Source of the DNA: Streptomyces prunicolor NBRC 13075
GTDB lineage: Bacteria > Actinomycetota > Actinomycetes > Streptomycetales > Streptomycetaceae
Assembly: GCF_000367365.1 (NCBI RefSeq)
Contig: NZ_BARF01000093.1
Location: forward strand, 1 to 63,129
DNA: 63,129 bases
Reading direction: 5' to 3'
Part shown: positions 42,540-51,332 of the stretch, in pieces
Position numbering within the stretch: the stretch's first letter is position 1
Layout: each line of letters begins with the position of its first letter
Notes under the pieces: model-generated
Told to the model about the DNA's origin: nothing
Database searches by the model: none
The model's input: only the letters and a program-made list of their open reading frames with translations
Position numbers and translations under genes: made by a program

Positions 42540-42759
42540 CGGCGGTCGCCGTAGTCTCCCCGGTCGCCATGGTCGTATCTCCGGCCCCGGGTCCGACTCC
42601 CCGGGCACGCCCCGCGAGCAGGACGACCAACAGAGCCGGCGCGAGCAGCAACGGGGGACGCGCCGGACGGTCGTCCGCCGGCTGCCAGACGGAGGTGCTG
42701 CCGGCCGAGACGAGCAGGGTGACCACCGCCAGGGCGGCCAGCCCGGTCAGGAACATCAC
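42526..42759 (-). CDS. Small membrane protein, possibly 5'-truncated
   Basis: 77 residues from GTG-ATG: MMFLTGLAALAVVTLLVSAG, a periplasmic-like WQPADDRPARP, and a second helix LLLAPALLVVLLAGRARG. Third-position GC is strong. In-frame coding character continues upstream of the chosen start (YEAATSSFVAV) but reaches a stop without an ordinary start codon, so the real start may be a rare codon or the gene is clipped. Convergent with DUF3592. Confidence 0.45.
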   Translation of the reverse strand: MMFLTGLAALAVVTLLVSAGSTSVWQPADDRPARPPLLLAPALLVVLLAGRARGVGPGAGDTTMATGETTATAVTAP

Positions 42760-42888
42760 CGCGACGAAACTGGAGGTGGCGGCCTCGTACGTCCGGGAGC
42801 ACAGGCCTTCTTCGGCGACTCCGACCCCGTTTCAAGCTGCATCACGCCTTACCCCCTCACCGCCTCAACCCCTCCCCCCCCTCACCCC

Positions 42889-43845
42889 CTACGTCTCGCC
42901 ATCGCCATACCCGTTCCACGCCCCCAACTTGTCCGGATTGACCACCAACCACAGATCGGTGATCAGGCCGGCACCCCCCACCCCCACCGCGAGCACGGCG
43001 AACGTCGTCCCGGCTATCCGTACCGCCACCCCGGGCGTCCCGTTCACGTCGTCCTCGACGAGTTCCATGTCGGGTTCCCGCCGCATGAGGCCGAGGAAGA
43101 GGCGGGCCACCTTGTCGCGGCCGACGACCGGACGCAGAGCCGCCCGTACCTTGCCGCCCCCGTCGCTGCGCGACTCGACCGCCGGGTCGAGCAACGCGAC
43201 CAGCGCATCGAGATCCCCGGTCTCGCAGGCCTCGCGGAACGCGGAGACGACCCGCCCGTGTTCCGCCGCCGTACCGCTGCCGGGTGCGCGGTGGGCCAGG
43301 CGTCGGCGGGCGGAGGAGGCGAGTTGGCGACAGGCCGCGGGCGTACGGCCCACGGTCTCGGCGATCTCGGTGAACGGCAGCCCGAAGACGTCGTGCAGGA
43401 CGAACGCGACGCGTTCCGCGGGAGTCATCGAGTCGAGCAGCACCAGCATCCCCATGCTGACCGACTCGTCGAGGGTGATCCGGTCGGCGGGATCGTCGGC
43501 GCCCGCACCACCCCCCGTACTGGCCCACCCCGCACCGTGCCGCACCGGCTCCGGCAGCCACTCACCGGTGTACCGCTCCCGCCGGGCCCGCGCCGAGCCC
43601 AGCTGGTCGAGGCAGATCCGCGAGGCGACCCGGGTCAGCCACGCCATGGGCACGTCGATCGCCCGCTGCGCCTCCTCGGACAGGGCGTACCAACGGGCGT
43701 ACGTCTCCTGTACGACATCCTCGGCGTCCTGCACCGAACCGAGCATCCGGTAACCGAGGTTGAGCAGCCGCCGCCGCTCGGCCATGAGGGAACCGAGGGT
43801 GGGATCCTGGGACGAACCGGGTGAACTGGACACAGCGGTGATCAT
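42889..43845 (-). CDS. ECF RNA polymerase sigma factor, SigJ type
   Basis: 318 residues. Sigma region 2 (LMAERRRLLNLGYRMLGSVQDAEDVVQETYARWYALSEE, about 22-85), region 4 (MTPAERVAFVLHDVFGLPFTEIAETVGRTPAACRQLASSARRRL, about 143-190) and a C-terminal SnoaL/NTF2-like domain (about 200-318: VVSAFREACETGDLDALVALLDP to GLITDLWLVVNPDKL). This is the layout of SigJ/ECF41, where the NTF2-like domain modulates activity and no separate anti-sigma is needed. Its ATG overlaps the stop of the oxidoreductase gene (ATGA). Last gene of a three-gene operon. Confidence 0.93.
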   Translation of the reverse strand: MITAVSSSPGSSQDPTLGSLMAERRRLLNLGYRMLGSVQDAEDVVQETYARWYALSEEAQRAIDVPMAWLTRVASRICLDQLGSARARRERYTGEWLPEPVRHGAGWASTGGGAGADDPADRITLDESVSMGMLVLLDSMTPAERVAFVLHDVFGLPFTEIAETVGRTPAACRQLASSARRRLAHRAPGSGTAAEHGRVVSAFREACETGDLDALVALLDPAVESRSDGGGKVRAALRPVVGRDKVARLFLGLMRREPDMELVEDDVNGTPGVAVRIAGTTFAVLAVGVGGAGLITDLWLVVNPDKLGAWNGYGDGET

Positions 43846-44645
43846 CCTCCCCGTACAGACGGCCGGCCGGACGACCGACCGCCCCGCACCACATGCCGCG
43901 CGAGCCACTCGTCGAAGGTCTGCCCGCCCCGCGCCCCGGGTGCATCGGCCGCGTCGGCGACCGGCAACTGCCCGTCCCCCGTCATCGCCGCCCCGACCGC
44001 CCCCGGCATCCGCACCGGCACCACCAACCGCCGCTCCCCCCTCGCCCGCAGCAACCGCCGCACCATGTCGACGAGTTGCTCGACGCGCGGCCCGGCGAGA
44101 TCCGGGGCCATACCTTGCGCGGGCCCGGTCGCGAGCGTCACCAGTTGCCGCGCGACCTCCCGCGCAGCGATCGGCTGGGTCCGCATCCGCGGCACCACCG
44201 CGAACGGCCCCGGCACCCGGTCGAGGGTCTGCTCCGCGAACTCGTGGAACTGTGTCGCGCGCAGCACGGTCCACGGCACCGGCCCGCCCCTCACCACATC
44301 CTCCTGGCGGAGTTTGCCCCGGTAGTAGCCGAGGCCGACCCGGTCGATGCCGACGATCGACAGCACCACGTGATGCCGTACGCCGGCCCGCTCCCCCGCG
44401 TCCAGCAGATTGCGCCCGACGGCGTCGAAGAACGCGACCGACTTTCGCGCGCTAGTGGTCGTCACGTTGCTCACGTCGACGACGGCATCCACGCCATCGA
44501 GCGCGGCATCGAGCCCAGCGCTCCCGGCTACCAGGTCCACACCCCGCGACCGGCTCAGCACCACCGGTTCCCGCCCGGCCGCGACCAACTCCTCGACCAC
44601 GTACCGCCCGACCAGCCCGGTACCGCCCGCCACCGCAACCCGCAT
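43842..44645 (-). CDS. NmrA-like NAD(P)-binding oxidoreductase of the SigJ operon
   Basis: 267 residues. I start it at MRVAVAGGTGLVGRYVVEEL (ATG with GAGGG upstream). The Rossmann motif GGTGLVG is followed by AVVDVSNVTTTSARKSVAFFD and WTVLRATQFHEFAEQTLD, typical of atypical SDR/NmrA-like proteins. ECF41 sigma factors are commonly next to carboxymuconolactone decarboxylases, oxidoreductases or epimerases, so this may be its regulon partner. It is coupled to the sigma factor by a 4-bp overlap. Confidence 0.88.
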   Translation of the reverse strand: MRVAVAGGTGLVGRYVVEELVAAGREPVVLSRSRGVDLVAGSAGLDAALDGVDAVVDVSNVTTTSARKSVAFFDAVGRNLLDAGERAGVRHHVVLSIVGIDRVGLGYYRGKLRQEDVVRGGPVPWTVLRATQFHEFAEQTLDRVPGPFAVVPRMRTQPIAAREVARQLVTLATGPAQGMAPDLAGPRVEQLVDMVRRLLRARGERRLVVPVRMPGAVGAAMTGDGQLPVADAADAPGARGGQTFDEWLARHVVRGGRSSGRPSVRGG

Positions 44646-44659
44646 ACCGACCCTCGCCT

Positions 44660-45085
44660 TCACTTGGTGTCACCCCGCCGCCCAGGAGACACCGGCACCA
44701 GCAGCACCGCCGACAACAGCACCAACGCGGCGAGGAACACCACGTTCAGCACCTGGTCCCGCGTCCCGTACATGTCGAGATGCTGCACGTGATAGCTGAA
44801 GTGCAGCACGTTGAAGACCAGCCACACCGCACCCGTCGTCTGCACCAGCCTGGTGTTCCGCACCTCGCGCAGCGCGACGATCGTGAGGAGGGCCAGCGCG
44901 AGGAACATCGCCCCCGCGTCCTTGACGAGGTGCTCGTTGTAGGGACCCAGCTGGGGCAACCAACTCAGCCCGAGTCCAGGGAAGTTCGCGTACCACCCCG
45001 TCGGCGAGAAATAGGCCCGGCCACCTGTGTACAGCCCGACCACGGCCAGCAGACCGAGGCTGACGTACCGGATTCGTGTGCTCAT
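44660..45085 (-). CDS. Small multi-helix membrane protein of the SigJ operon
   Basis: 141 residues, started at MSTRIRYVSLGLLAVVG. Helices at about 6-25, 56-74, 80-100 and 113-133 (VFLAALVLLSAVLLVPV). A conserved-looking loop GWYANFPGLGLSWLPQLGPYNEHLVKDAGAMFL lies between helix 1 and 2. Unknown function; recurrent in actinobacteria. It ends 14 bases before the oxidoreductase start and is the first gene of the operon. Confidence 0.8.
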   Translation of the reverse strand: MSTRIRYVSLGLLAVVGLYTGGRAYFSPTGWYANFPGLGLSWLPQLGPYNEHLVKDAGAMFLALALLTIVALREVRNTRLVQTTGAVWLVFNVLHFSYHVQHLDMYGTRDQVLNVVFLAALVLLSAVLLVPVSPGRRGDTK

Positions 45086-45149
45086 ACCTGTCATACCCGT
45101 ACGACGACACAGCCCCCGCGAATGTCAGGGCGGAGGACAAAGTCACAGG

Positions 45150-45632
45150 TCAGGCGGCCGTTCCCCGCACCATGAACACATCCACCGCGTCCTCGGCCTC
45201 GACGACGAACCCGTACCGCTCGTACAACCGCCGAGCCGGACTCCCCTGCAACACATTCAGCCGTACAACACCGACACCGACACCGATGCCGCCCCCGCCA
45301 TCGACCTCACCCCGGTCACACCGCTCCAGCAGCTCCCCCAGCACACCGGAACCGATCCCACGCCCCTGATGTTGCGCGCCCACATAGAAATGCTCCAGCC
45401 AGTGGCAACGGGCGTCCCCGTCCGGCCGTAGCGCCACGCACCCGGCGAACGCCCCGCCCACCTCGATCACCCAGGTCCACTCCGCCACGAACCCGTCCCG
45501 CAGCCGCTGCCGCACACGCCGCTCGTCGTACCGCCCGAGCCGTTCCAGATCACCACGCATCACGACGGCACGCAGCTCGGCGATCGCGTTGACGTCGGCC
45601 GCCGACGCGGGCCGTATCTCCCAGTCAGCCAT
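45150..45632 (-). CDS. GNAT family N-acetyltransferase
   Basis: 160 residues from MADWEIRPASAADVNAIAEL. Acetyl-CoA motif A is LEHFYVGAQHQGRGIGSGVL (about 79-98). A Gly-rich internal run GGGGIGVGVGV, then the motif B segment LNVLQGSPARRLYERYGFVVEAED, complete the fold. Substrate unknown. Divergent from the phosphotransferase at 45697, with a 64-bp shared promoter region. Confidence 0.88.
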   Translation of the reverse strand: MADWEIRPASAADVNAIAELRAVVMRGDLERLGRYDERRVRQRLRDGFVAEWTWVIEVGGAFAGCVALRPDGDARCHWLEHFYVGAQHQGRGIGSGVLGELLERCDRGEVDGGGGIGVGVGVVRLNVLQGSPARRLYERYGFVVEAEDAVDVFMVRGTAA

Positions 45633-45696
45633 GATCAGCACGCTACCGCGCGGAAATCGATGGAACCCGAGCGGCCCCGCCTGCTGGAATGACCCG

Positions 45697-46794
45697 ATGC
45701 GCGACGCCGCCGACACATCGACGATCACGGACCGAGGTCGGCACAAGAACGCCAAGACCCCCTGGGACCAGCCGACTTGGCGGAACACGGCCCTCGACTG
45801 GGCCACCCGCGAACTCACGACGAGGGGACTACGAGAGAGCGGGACAGCCGGACGGCGGGTACGCCTACGCCCCTGGTCCGTCCTGGTCCGCATCCCGGTC
45901 GAGGACGCCGACACCACCGACGGAACCACCTCCACGTCCGCCTCCACCTCCACCGTATGGCTGAAGGCCAATCCACCGGCCAGCGCCTTCGAGGCACCCC
46001 TCGCCGCCGCACTCGCCCACTGGGTCCCGGAGTACGTCCTGGAACCCCTCGCCGTAGACGCCGACCGCGGCTGGTCCCTGCTCCCCGACGGCGGCGACCT
46101 CTTCTACCAGGTCCTCGACCGCAACCCCGCCGACCCCCACGCCTGGGAGGAACCGCTGCGCCAGTACGCGACGATGCAGCGCGCGCTGATCCCGTACACC
46201 AAGGACCTCGAACAACTCGGCGTCCCCAGCGCCAGGACGACAACACTCCCCCAAGTCTTCGACGAGACAGTGGAGTTCATCAGGTCGGTCACCGAGAAAA
46301 CAGCAGCGCCGCCACGACACCCCGCCCCCGGCGTCGACCCCACCACCCTGCACGCCCTACGCCCGCGCCTGCTCAACTGGTCCGCGGAACTGGCCGACTT
46401 GGGCATCCCCGACTCGCTCGACCACTCCGACCTGCACGAGGGCCAGTTGTTCAACCCGGAGCCCGGCCGCTTCACCTTCTTCGACTGGGGCGACGCGTCC
46501 GTCTCCCACCCGTTCTGCAGTTTCCTGGTCCCGGCCGAGCAATTCACCGAACGCTACGGCCCCGACTCGCTGCCCCGCCTACGGGACGCCTACTTGGAAC
46601 CCTGGACAGGAAACGGCCGTAGCAGCAAGGAACTTCGTCGCGCGCTGAGCCTGGCCGGACGGCTCGGTGTCATCGGACGTGCGGTCACCTGGGGCCGGAT
46701 CTTCCCCGGCGCGTCCGACGAGACGCGCGCGACGGGCGCGGCGGAAAGCACGAAGCGCCTGCTGCAACTGGCAACGGCCGAGCCTCCGTTCTGA
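45697..46794 (+). CDS. Aminoglycoside-phosphotransferase-type kinase
   Basis: 365 residues. Brenner motif LDHSDLHEGQLFNPEPGRF and the metal-binding FFDWGDASVSHPFCSF identify an APH/ChoK-like small-molecule kinase. The N-terminus MRDAADTSTITDRGRHKNAKTPWDQPTWRNTALDW is basic. A run of Thr/Ser (TTDGTTSTSASTSTVWLK) interrupts the N-lobe. No known resistance signature, so the substrate is open. Confidence 0.85.
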   Translation: MRDAADTSTITDRGRHKNAKTPWDQPTWRNTALDWATRELTTRGLRESGTAGRRVRLRPWSVLVRIPVEDADTTDGTTSTSASTSTVWLKANPPASAFEAPLAAALAHWVPEYVLEPLAVDADRGWSLLPDGGDLFYQVLDRNPADPHAWEEPLRQYATMQRALIPYTKDLEQLGVPSARTTTLPQVFDETVEFIRSVTEKTAAPPRHPAPGVDPTTLHALRPRLLNWSAELADLGIPDSLDHSDLHEGQLFNPEPGRFTFFDWGDASVSHPFCSFLVPAEQFTERYGPDSLPRLRDAYLEPWTGNGRSSKELRRALSLAGRLGVIGRAVTWGRIFPGASDETRATGAAESTKRLLQLATAEPPF

Positions 46795-46822
46795 GAGCCG
46801 TACGTCAACTGCCCGCCGCCCG

Positions 46823-47323
46823 CTACCGGTTGGCGTCCAACCACGCCCGCACGGCATCGAGATCGGCGTCGGTGATCCCGTACCGATGGTCGACGCGATG
46901 CAGCAGGGCCCGTTCCGGATGATGGGCGGTCACCCAGTCGCGGTCGGCGTCGCGGATCTCGTCGTCCACCCAGATGAAAGGGCGCCCGGCGGCCCAGGCG
47001 ACGAGCGGCCGGGTCTTCCAGTGCAGGCCGCTGACCGGACTCCCACCCGCACTCTCCTCGGCCGGGTCGGGCCAGTCCACCAGGGGGAGTTGGGGCAACC
47101 CGAGCCAGGGTGCGACGCACACGTTCGCGTCGTCCATCCAGGTCGTCGCCCACACCAGTTCGCACCGCAACGCGGCGAGCCGGGGCCCGAGCGAGGGGTC
47201 GATCCGGGTCAGCAGGGGCGGGGCGGCGGCGACCGGCGGCGCAAACTCCGGCTCGTACACCGGGTAGGGCCGCGACGCACCGAAGGGGAGCAGGGTTCCG
47301 TCGACATCGAGGAAGAGAAGCAT
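46823..47323 (-). CDS. HAD-superfamily hydrolase-like protein
   Basis: 166 residues. Motif I LLFLDVDGTLLPFG at the N-terminus, a middle region with LVWATTWMDDANVCVAPWLGLP, a lysine in HWKTRPLVAWAAG, and WVDDEIRDADRDW as motif IV. It is a compact HAD phosphatase of the 'secreted protein/HAD' type common in Streptomyces, without a cap domain. I take the ATG; a GTG two codons upstream is possible. Confidence 0.85.
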   Translation of the reverse strand: MLLFLDVDGTLLPFGASRPYPVYEPEFAPPVAAAPPLLTRIDPSLGPRLAALRCELVWATTWMDDANVCVAPWLGLPQLPLVDWPDPAEESAGGSPVSGLHWKTRPLVAWAAGRPFIWVDDEIRDADRDWVTAHHPERALLHRVDHRYGITDADLDAVRAWLDANR

Positions 47324-47418
47324 CGACACCAGGATCGGCCACTTCCCTCCCCGACGCCACGCGCATCACCCCCACTCCTCGCCCCCACTCCGCACTCTCA
47401 ACTCCTACGCCGGACACG

Positions 47419-48042
47419 TCACCCCTCGAACCCGCCCGCGCGCAGCAGCTCCTCGACCCGGGCCCGATGCGCCGCCTCCCACTCGTCAAGGCTCTCGTCG
47501 CCCTCCTGAACCAGCCGCGCCAACGCCCCCGCGAGCACCTCCGCCCGCCGCGCACCCGGCACGACCACGACCCCGTCCTCGTCGGCCACCACGACATCCC
47601 CGGCGTCGACGGCGACGCCCCCGCACCGCACCCGCTCGTTCAACGGCAGTACGGCCTTCTTGGCCCCCGGGATCGGCACGGTCCCTCGCCCGAACACGGG
47701 GAACCCGGCCGCCCGCACCTCCCCGACGTCCCGGATCACCCCGTCGACGACGAACCCGGCGATCCCGCGCCGCTGCGCGACGGCACACACATTCCCCCCG
47801 GCGAGCGCGTACTCCACGTCACCCGACTCCACGACGAGCACCGAACCGGGCTCGGCCCGGTAAATGGCCGCGTGCAGCATGAGGTTGTCGCCGGGAGGGC
47901 ACCGCACGGTGAAGGCGGGCCCGACAAGGCGCGACACCGGACCCCACAGCGACCGGATACCGAGGTCCAACACCTGCTCGTGGCCGAGGAGGTCGGCGAG
48001 GGTGGTCGTGGGAACGTCCTGGAAATCGGTGGCATCAGTCAT
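47419..48042 (-). CDS. RraA family protein / HMG aldolase-like
   Basis: 207 residues from MTDATDFQDVPTTTLADLLG. GDNLMLHAAIYRAEPGSVLVVESGDVEYALAGGNV and GIAGFVVDGVIRDVGEVRAAGFPVFGRG are the RraA/HMG-aldolase core (the G-x-x-x-D-G-x-x-R-D pattern). VVVADEDGVVVVPGARRAEVL follows. Members are either RNase E regulators or class II pyruvate aldolases; in actinobacteria the aldolase activity is more likely. Confidence 0.9.
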   Translation of the reverse strand: MTDATDFQDVPTTTLADLLGHEQVLDLGIRSLWGPVSRLVGPAFTVRCPPGDNLMLHAAIYRAEPGSVLVVESGDVEYALAGGNVCAVAQRRGIAGFVVDGVIRDVGEVRAAGFPVFGRGTVPIPGAKKAVLPLNERVRCGGVAVDAGDVVVADEDGVVVVPGARRAEVLAGALARLVQEGDESLDEWEAAHRARVEELLRAGGFEG

Positions 48043-48054
48043 ACGGCGGACGCT

Positions 48055-48165
48055 ACCGCCCACCCCCAAGTCGCCGTCGAGAGCGGCACGTTCACATTCG
48101 AGGCCCGAGCCGTGGTCCTCGCCGACAAGGAAAAGCAGTTGATCCCGCTCTTCGACGTCGCTCCT
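48055..48165 (+). pseudogene. Fragment of a deazaflavin-dependent nitroreductase (DDN) gene
   Basis: A short plus-strand stretch reads AHPQVAVESGTFTFEARAVV then LADKEKQLIPLFDV. This resembles the C-terminal HPxVxVExGxxTxxAxAxVxxGxER region of F420-dependent DDN-family reductases. The rest of the gene is absent. A scrap only. Confidence 0.4.
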
Positions 48166-48178
48166 CGGCCGAGCACAG

Positions 48179-49066
48179 TCAGTCGAGCGTGCCCCTGTGC
48201 CAGGATGGCCTGTCGGCCAGTTCCCACAGGGCGTCGAAGTGCTTGTTCCAGGTCTCGACGGCAGCCTTGGCGTCGTCGGTGTCCTCCCGCGACCAGATGT
48301 TGAGGTCGGTGCGATATCCCTGGGGATCGTAGTATTCCGGTTCCGGACCGAATCCCACGGTGCGGGCGGACACGTCGTAGAGACCGTGCAGAACCAGTTC
48401 CCGGTTGAAGATGCAGATCTTGTCGCGCGGAATGCCCGGGTAGAAGCGGTACTCGCACGCGGCCGTCACCCGCCCCACCGACGTCAGCCGCCTCGCGATG
48501 CCCGACAGCCTCTGGTCGTACTCCTCGCACTTGAGCTCCACCCGCTTGCGGAAGTCCACGTCATCGACGGGAACACCCCCCGTGCCCACTCGGGAGGGCA
48601 CCGTCATGGGAACGCGGAAGTCCGGCACCAGGAATCTGACCACTACCTCCCGCGTCGGACCGGGATCTTCGTGGAGCTCCTCCAGACGGTGATAGAGCTC
48701 GTTGTACAGCGTCTCGCCCGTGTAGCCGAGAAAACTGATCTCCACCGTCCGGTCGCGGAAGGCCTCGGTCACGAAGGTGCCCAGCTCCCGTGACTTCACC
48801 TGGGCGTGCGACGGCACCCTGAGCGACGCGTCAAGGTCGTTGACCTTGCTGTACAGCACATAGGCCACGACGCTGAGAAGGGCGCTGCCGAGGAACACCT
48901 TGCCCTGGAGGGCATCGCCCACCGGCTTCACGAACTGTGCGATCAGCGCGACGACGAAGACGGAGAGGAGCAGAATCCGCGTGATCGTCGGCTCGTAGCG
49001 GGCCTGGAACCGCCTGAGCCGCTCGCTCAGGGTGCTTTCCGGCAGCACCCTTCCACTGCCGGCCAT
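48179..49066 (-). CDS. Two-helix membrane protein carrying the cluster's sensor-like domain
   Basis: 295 residues. Two membrane helices (about 29-46 and 56-73), then a cytoplasmic domain (98-284). This domain aligns with the C-terminal domain of the four GntR-type regulators nearby: EVVVRFLVP (140-148) against IEVRILVP, IPRDKICIFNRELVLHGLYD (212-231) against PPVKLYLLNGQEALLGYY, and ETWNKHFDALWE (271-282) against SQLWFDALWE. The order and spacing are the same. The hydrophobic-x-K-x-x-x-x-N-G pattern recalls a degenerate phospholipase-D (HKD) strand, but the catalytic His is not evident. It starts 40 bases after the double-kinase gene and is likely its operon partner. Confidence 0.75.
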   Translation of the reverse strand: MAGSGRVLPESTLSERLRRFQARYEPTITRILLLSVFVVALIAQFVKPVGDALQGKVFLGSALLSVVAYVLYSKVNDLDASLRVPSHAQVKSRELGTFVTEAFRDRTVEISFLGYTGETLYNELYHRLEELHEDPGPTREVVVRFLVPDFRVPMTVPSRVGTGGVPVDDVDFRKRVELKCEEYDQRLSGIARRLTSVGRVTAACEYRFYPGIPRDKICIFNRELVLHGLYDVSARTVGFGPEPEYYDPQGYRTDLNIWSREDTDDAKAAVETWNKHFDALWELADRPSWHRGTLD

Positions 49067-49106
49067 CGCAGCCCCTCTCCCCCGTCACGCGACGCACAAC
49101 GACAAG

Positions 49107-51332
49107 TCACACCTCTGCGGGGTACTCGTGCGTCCGCGTCTGTCCATGGTCGGGCCATGCAAGCGCCAAGGCAAGATAGGGATTTGCCGTCGATCTGTCC
49201 CTGAGCCCGAGTGACGCGGTCGCCGTTTTCAAGGTCATGGCGTAGGTGTCGACCGCCCGGCGGACGTTGGGAGCCTCCAGGCTGTCTCCGGTCACCAGCC
49301 GGTCAAGGTCCACATAGGCGGACCGCACGGTCTCGATCCAGCGGTACACGTTCCAGTCCTCGTTCCAGCCCTTGGTGCACTCCTCCGGCATCCTCCTCTC
49401 CCATCGAGTGAACAGGCGGTGCCGAATGTCCGGGCTCGTCGGGGTCAGGTGCATGTGGCGGACAAGGTCGTAGAGCGGGTCGCCCACCATCGCCATCTCC
49501 CAGTCGATGAGAGTCAGCCCCGTCCAGTCCTCGCGACGCACCAGGTTCCAGGGGTTGAGGTCACCGTGCAGGAGCACGGACCGGCGCGGGGTCACCATGT
49601 GCCGGTCGAGAATCTCTCCCAGTCGGACGATGTTTCCGGGCAGGCCCAACTCCCGGGCCAGCGCCAGCGTCTCCTTCGGGAGCTGGGACACCATGCGGAG
49701 CAGTTCGAGGCGCAGTCCGTGGTAGAAGTCCTGGCCCAGAGTGTCCGAACCCAGCTCATCGCAGTCGATCTGCGTCAATTCACAGAGTTGGTCGACGAGA
49801 TCGTCCGCCTCGTACGGCAGCAGCCCCTCGGTCGGATGGTCGGGGTGCCGGATCTCGCCCTTCGGCCCCTCGTAGGAGTGGATGGTGAACTGGTCCTTCA
49901 GCTGGCGATGGCTGGTGCCCAGCGCCAACACCCGCGGGGCGCGCACCTTCACCCCGGACTTCTCGATCGCCGTCAGGACGGCATGCTCGTTGAGGTACCG
50001 CCGTTCGCGTGGATTGGCCGGTCCCACCTTCCGACGCACCATGACCGGCAACGGGATGCCACGCACCTGCACCGCCGTACTGAGATGGGCCGTCCCCTTG
50101 AACACATGGTCCGCGGGAGCGGCGCCCTCCCCGAAGAGCGCGTCCCGGACCGCCCACGCCGGAAACTTCGGATGCTCAGGCACCCTGATGTCCCGCTTCC
50201 AGGCGATGGTCAGCTTGTTCCGGTCCTTGCTGTGCCGCTTGCCGTTGGACACGTTCCACCGGAAGAGCATCCGCTCGATGGCCTGCTCGTCCGGCACGCT
50301 CTTGAGCCGTAGGGGGATCTCCGCCGCCACCAACGCCCGGTGCACCGCGTGCGTCGCAGCATCCAGGTCCCGCTGGTCGAACTTGTCGCCGAGCGAGGTC
50401 ACCGCCCGCATCACGTCCGGATAGACGGACTGCGCGCGCTCGAAGTCAACGTAGTGCCTCAGATCCCGCTCGGCACCCTGCACCGCGTCACCGCACCGGT
50501 GGTCCATAGCGGTGTGCCAGGCGTCCATCACCTCGGACCACTGATCATGTGGGTAGTCCATCCGCACGAGATGGGTGGCGAGGTCGTGCACCGGGTCGCC
50601 GAAGGTCGCCAGCTCCCAATCGACACAGATCAGGGGCGGGTCACCGTCGTACGAGAAGATCACGTTGTCGCGGTGCAGGTCGGTGTGGAGAAAGCTGAAA
50701 GAGCGGCTGGTCATTTTGGGCACCCGCTCGGCGAAGCGCACCATGGCGTCCTCCGGAATACCCAGCGTGGCGAACAGACCGCCGAACTTCGACCAGTTGC
50801 GCTTCCGGATCTGCTCCTCCGTCGCCAGGGCCAGAGTCTGCAGAAAGGCCCGGCTGTCCCGGCCGTTGCGGGGCCAGGACAGCGGCAGCGGTGGCAGATC
50901 CTTTCTGCGCACCTGCGTCATGTCCGCGAGCAGGCCCGCGAGGGCTGGGATCAGATGAGGTTCGACGCGCTTGCCGTTACGGCAGATCGTCGACAGGGGC
51001 ACCCCCTGCACATAGCTCAGAACCGTCATGTCGCCGTGTCTGACGAGGCATTGCGGCACATGAGGCAGCACCCCACGGAGCGCGTCGAGGATCTCCGCCT
51101 CGTCCTGCCATGTCCTGATGACGACGGGCAGCGCATCGCCGATCCGCTGACGGATGGTGACCCGCTCGTGCCCCCTCAGCGCCGGCAGCCGGGCGCTCAC
51201 CGCTCCCGGCGGTTGCACCACATGGTTCAGATTGTGGTGCCCCCGGCTGAACTCCCCCTCGACCTTGGCGCAAGCCACGAGCGAGGTGAACGCTTCGCGC
51301 GCGTCCCTCTCCGAAAAGGGAGCTCGGGGCAT
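49107..51332 (-). CDS. Tandem phosphotransferase-fold protein (two APH-type kinase domains)
   Basis: 741 residues from ATG (GTG seven codons upstream has its ribosome-binding site too close). Domain 1 (about 25-330) has HTDLHRDNVIF (216-226) and the metal-binding VDWELATFGDP (237-247). Domain 2 (about 380-720) has HGDLNPWNLV (589-598) and IDWEMAMVGDP (609-619). Both lobes keep the catalytic Asp and DWE motif, so both may be active. Fusions of two APH domains are unusual. It is transcribed after GntR regulator 1 (162-bp gap) and before the membrane sensor-like protein. The substrate is unknown; a cellular metabolite or protein target is as likely as an antibiotic. Confidence 0.88.
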   Translation of the reverse strand: MPRAPFSERDAREAFTSLVACAKVEGEFSRGHHNLNHVVQPPGAVSARLPALRGHERVTIRQRIGDALPVVIRTWQDEAEILDALRGVLPHVPQCLVRHGDMTVLSYVQGVPLSTICRNGKRVEPHLIPALAGLLADMTQVRRKDLPPLPLSWPRNGRDSRAFLQTLALATEEQIRKRNWSKFGGLFATLGIPEDAMVRFAERVPKMTSRSFSFLHTDLHRDNVIFSYDGDPPLICVDWELATFGDPVHDLATHLVRMDYPHDQWSEVMDAWHTAMDHRCGDAVQGAERDLRHYVDFERAQSVYPDVMRAVTSLGDKFDQRDLDAATHAVHRALVAAEIPLRLKSVPDEQAIERMLFRWNVSNGKRHSKDRNKLTIAWKRDIRVPEHPKFPAWAVRDALFGEGAAPADHVFKGTAHLSTAVQVRGIPLPVMVRRKVGPANPRERRYLNEHAVLTAIEKSGVKVRAPRVLALGTSHRQLKDQFTIHSYEGPKGEIRHPDHPTEGLLPYEADDLVDQLCELTQIDCDELGSDTLGQDFYHGLRLELLRMVSQLPKETLALARELGLPGNIVRLGEILDRHMVTPRRSVLLHGDLNPWNLVRREDWTGLTLIDWEMAMVGDPLYDLVRHMHLTPTSPDIRHRLFTRWERRMPEECTKGWNEDWNVYRWIETVRSAYVDLDRLVTGDSLEAPNVRRAVDTYAMTLKTATASLGLRDRSTANPYLALALAWPDHGQTRTHEYPAEV

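Noticed and set aside
46823..47323. Member of the GntR/HAD system
   Set aside because: A different, cap-less HAD type, outside the co-directional cluster; no shared regulatory sites.
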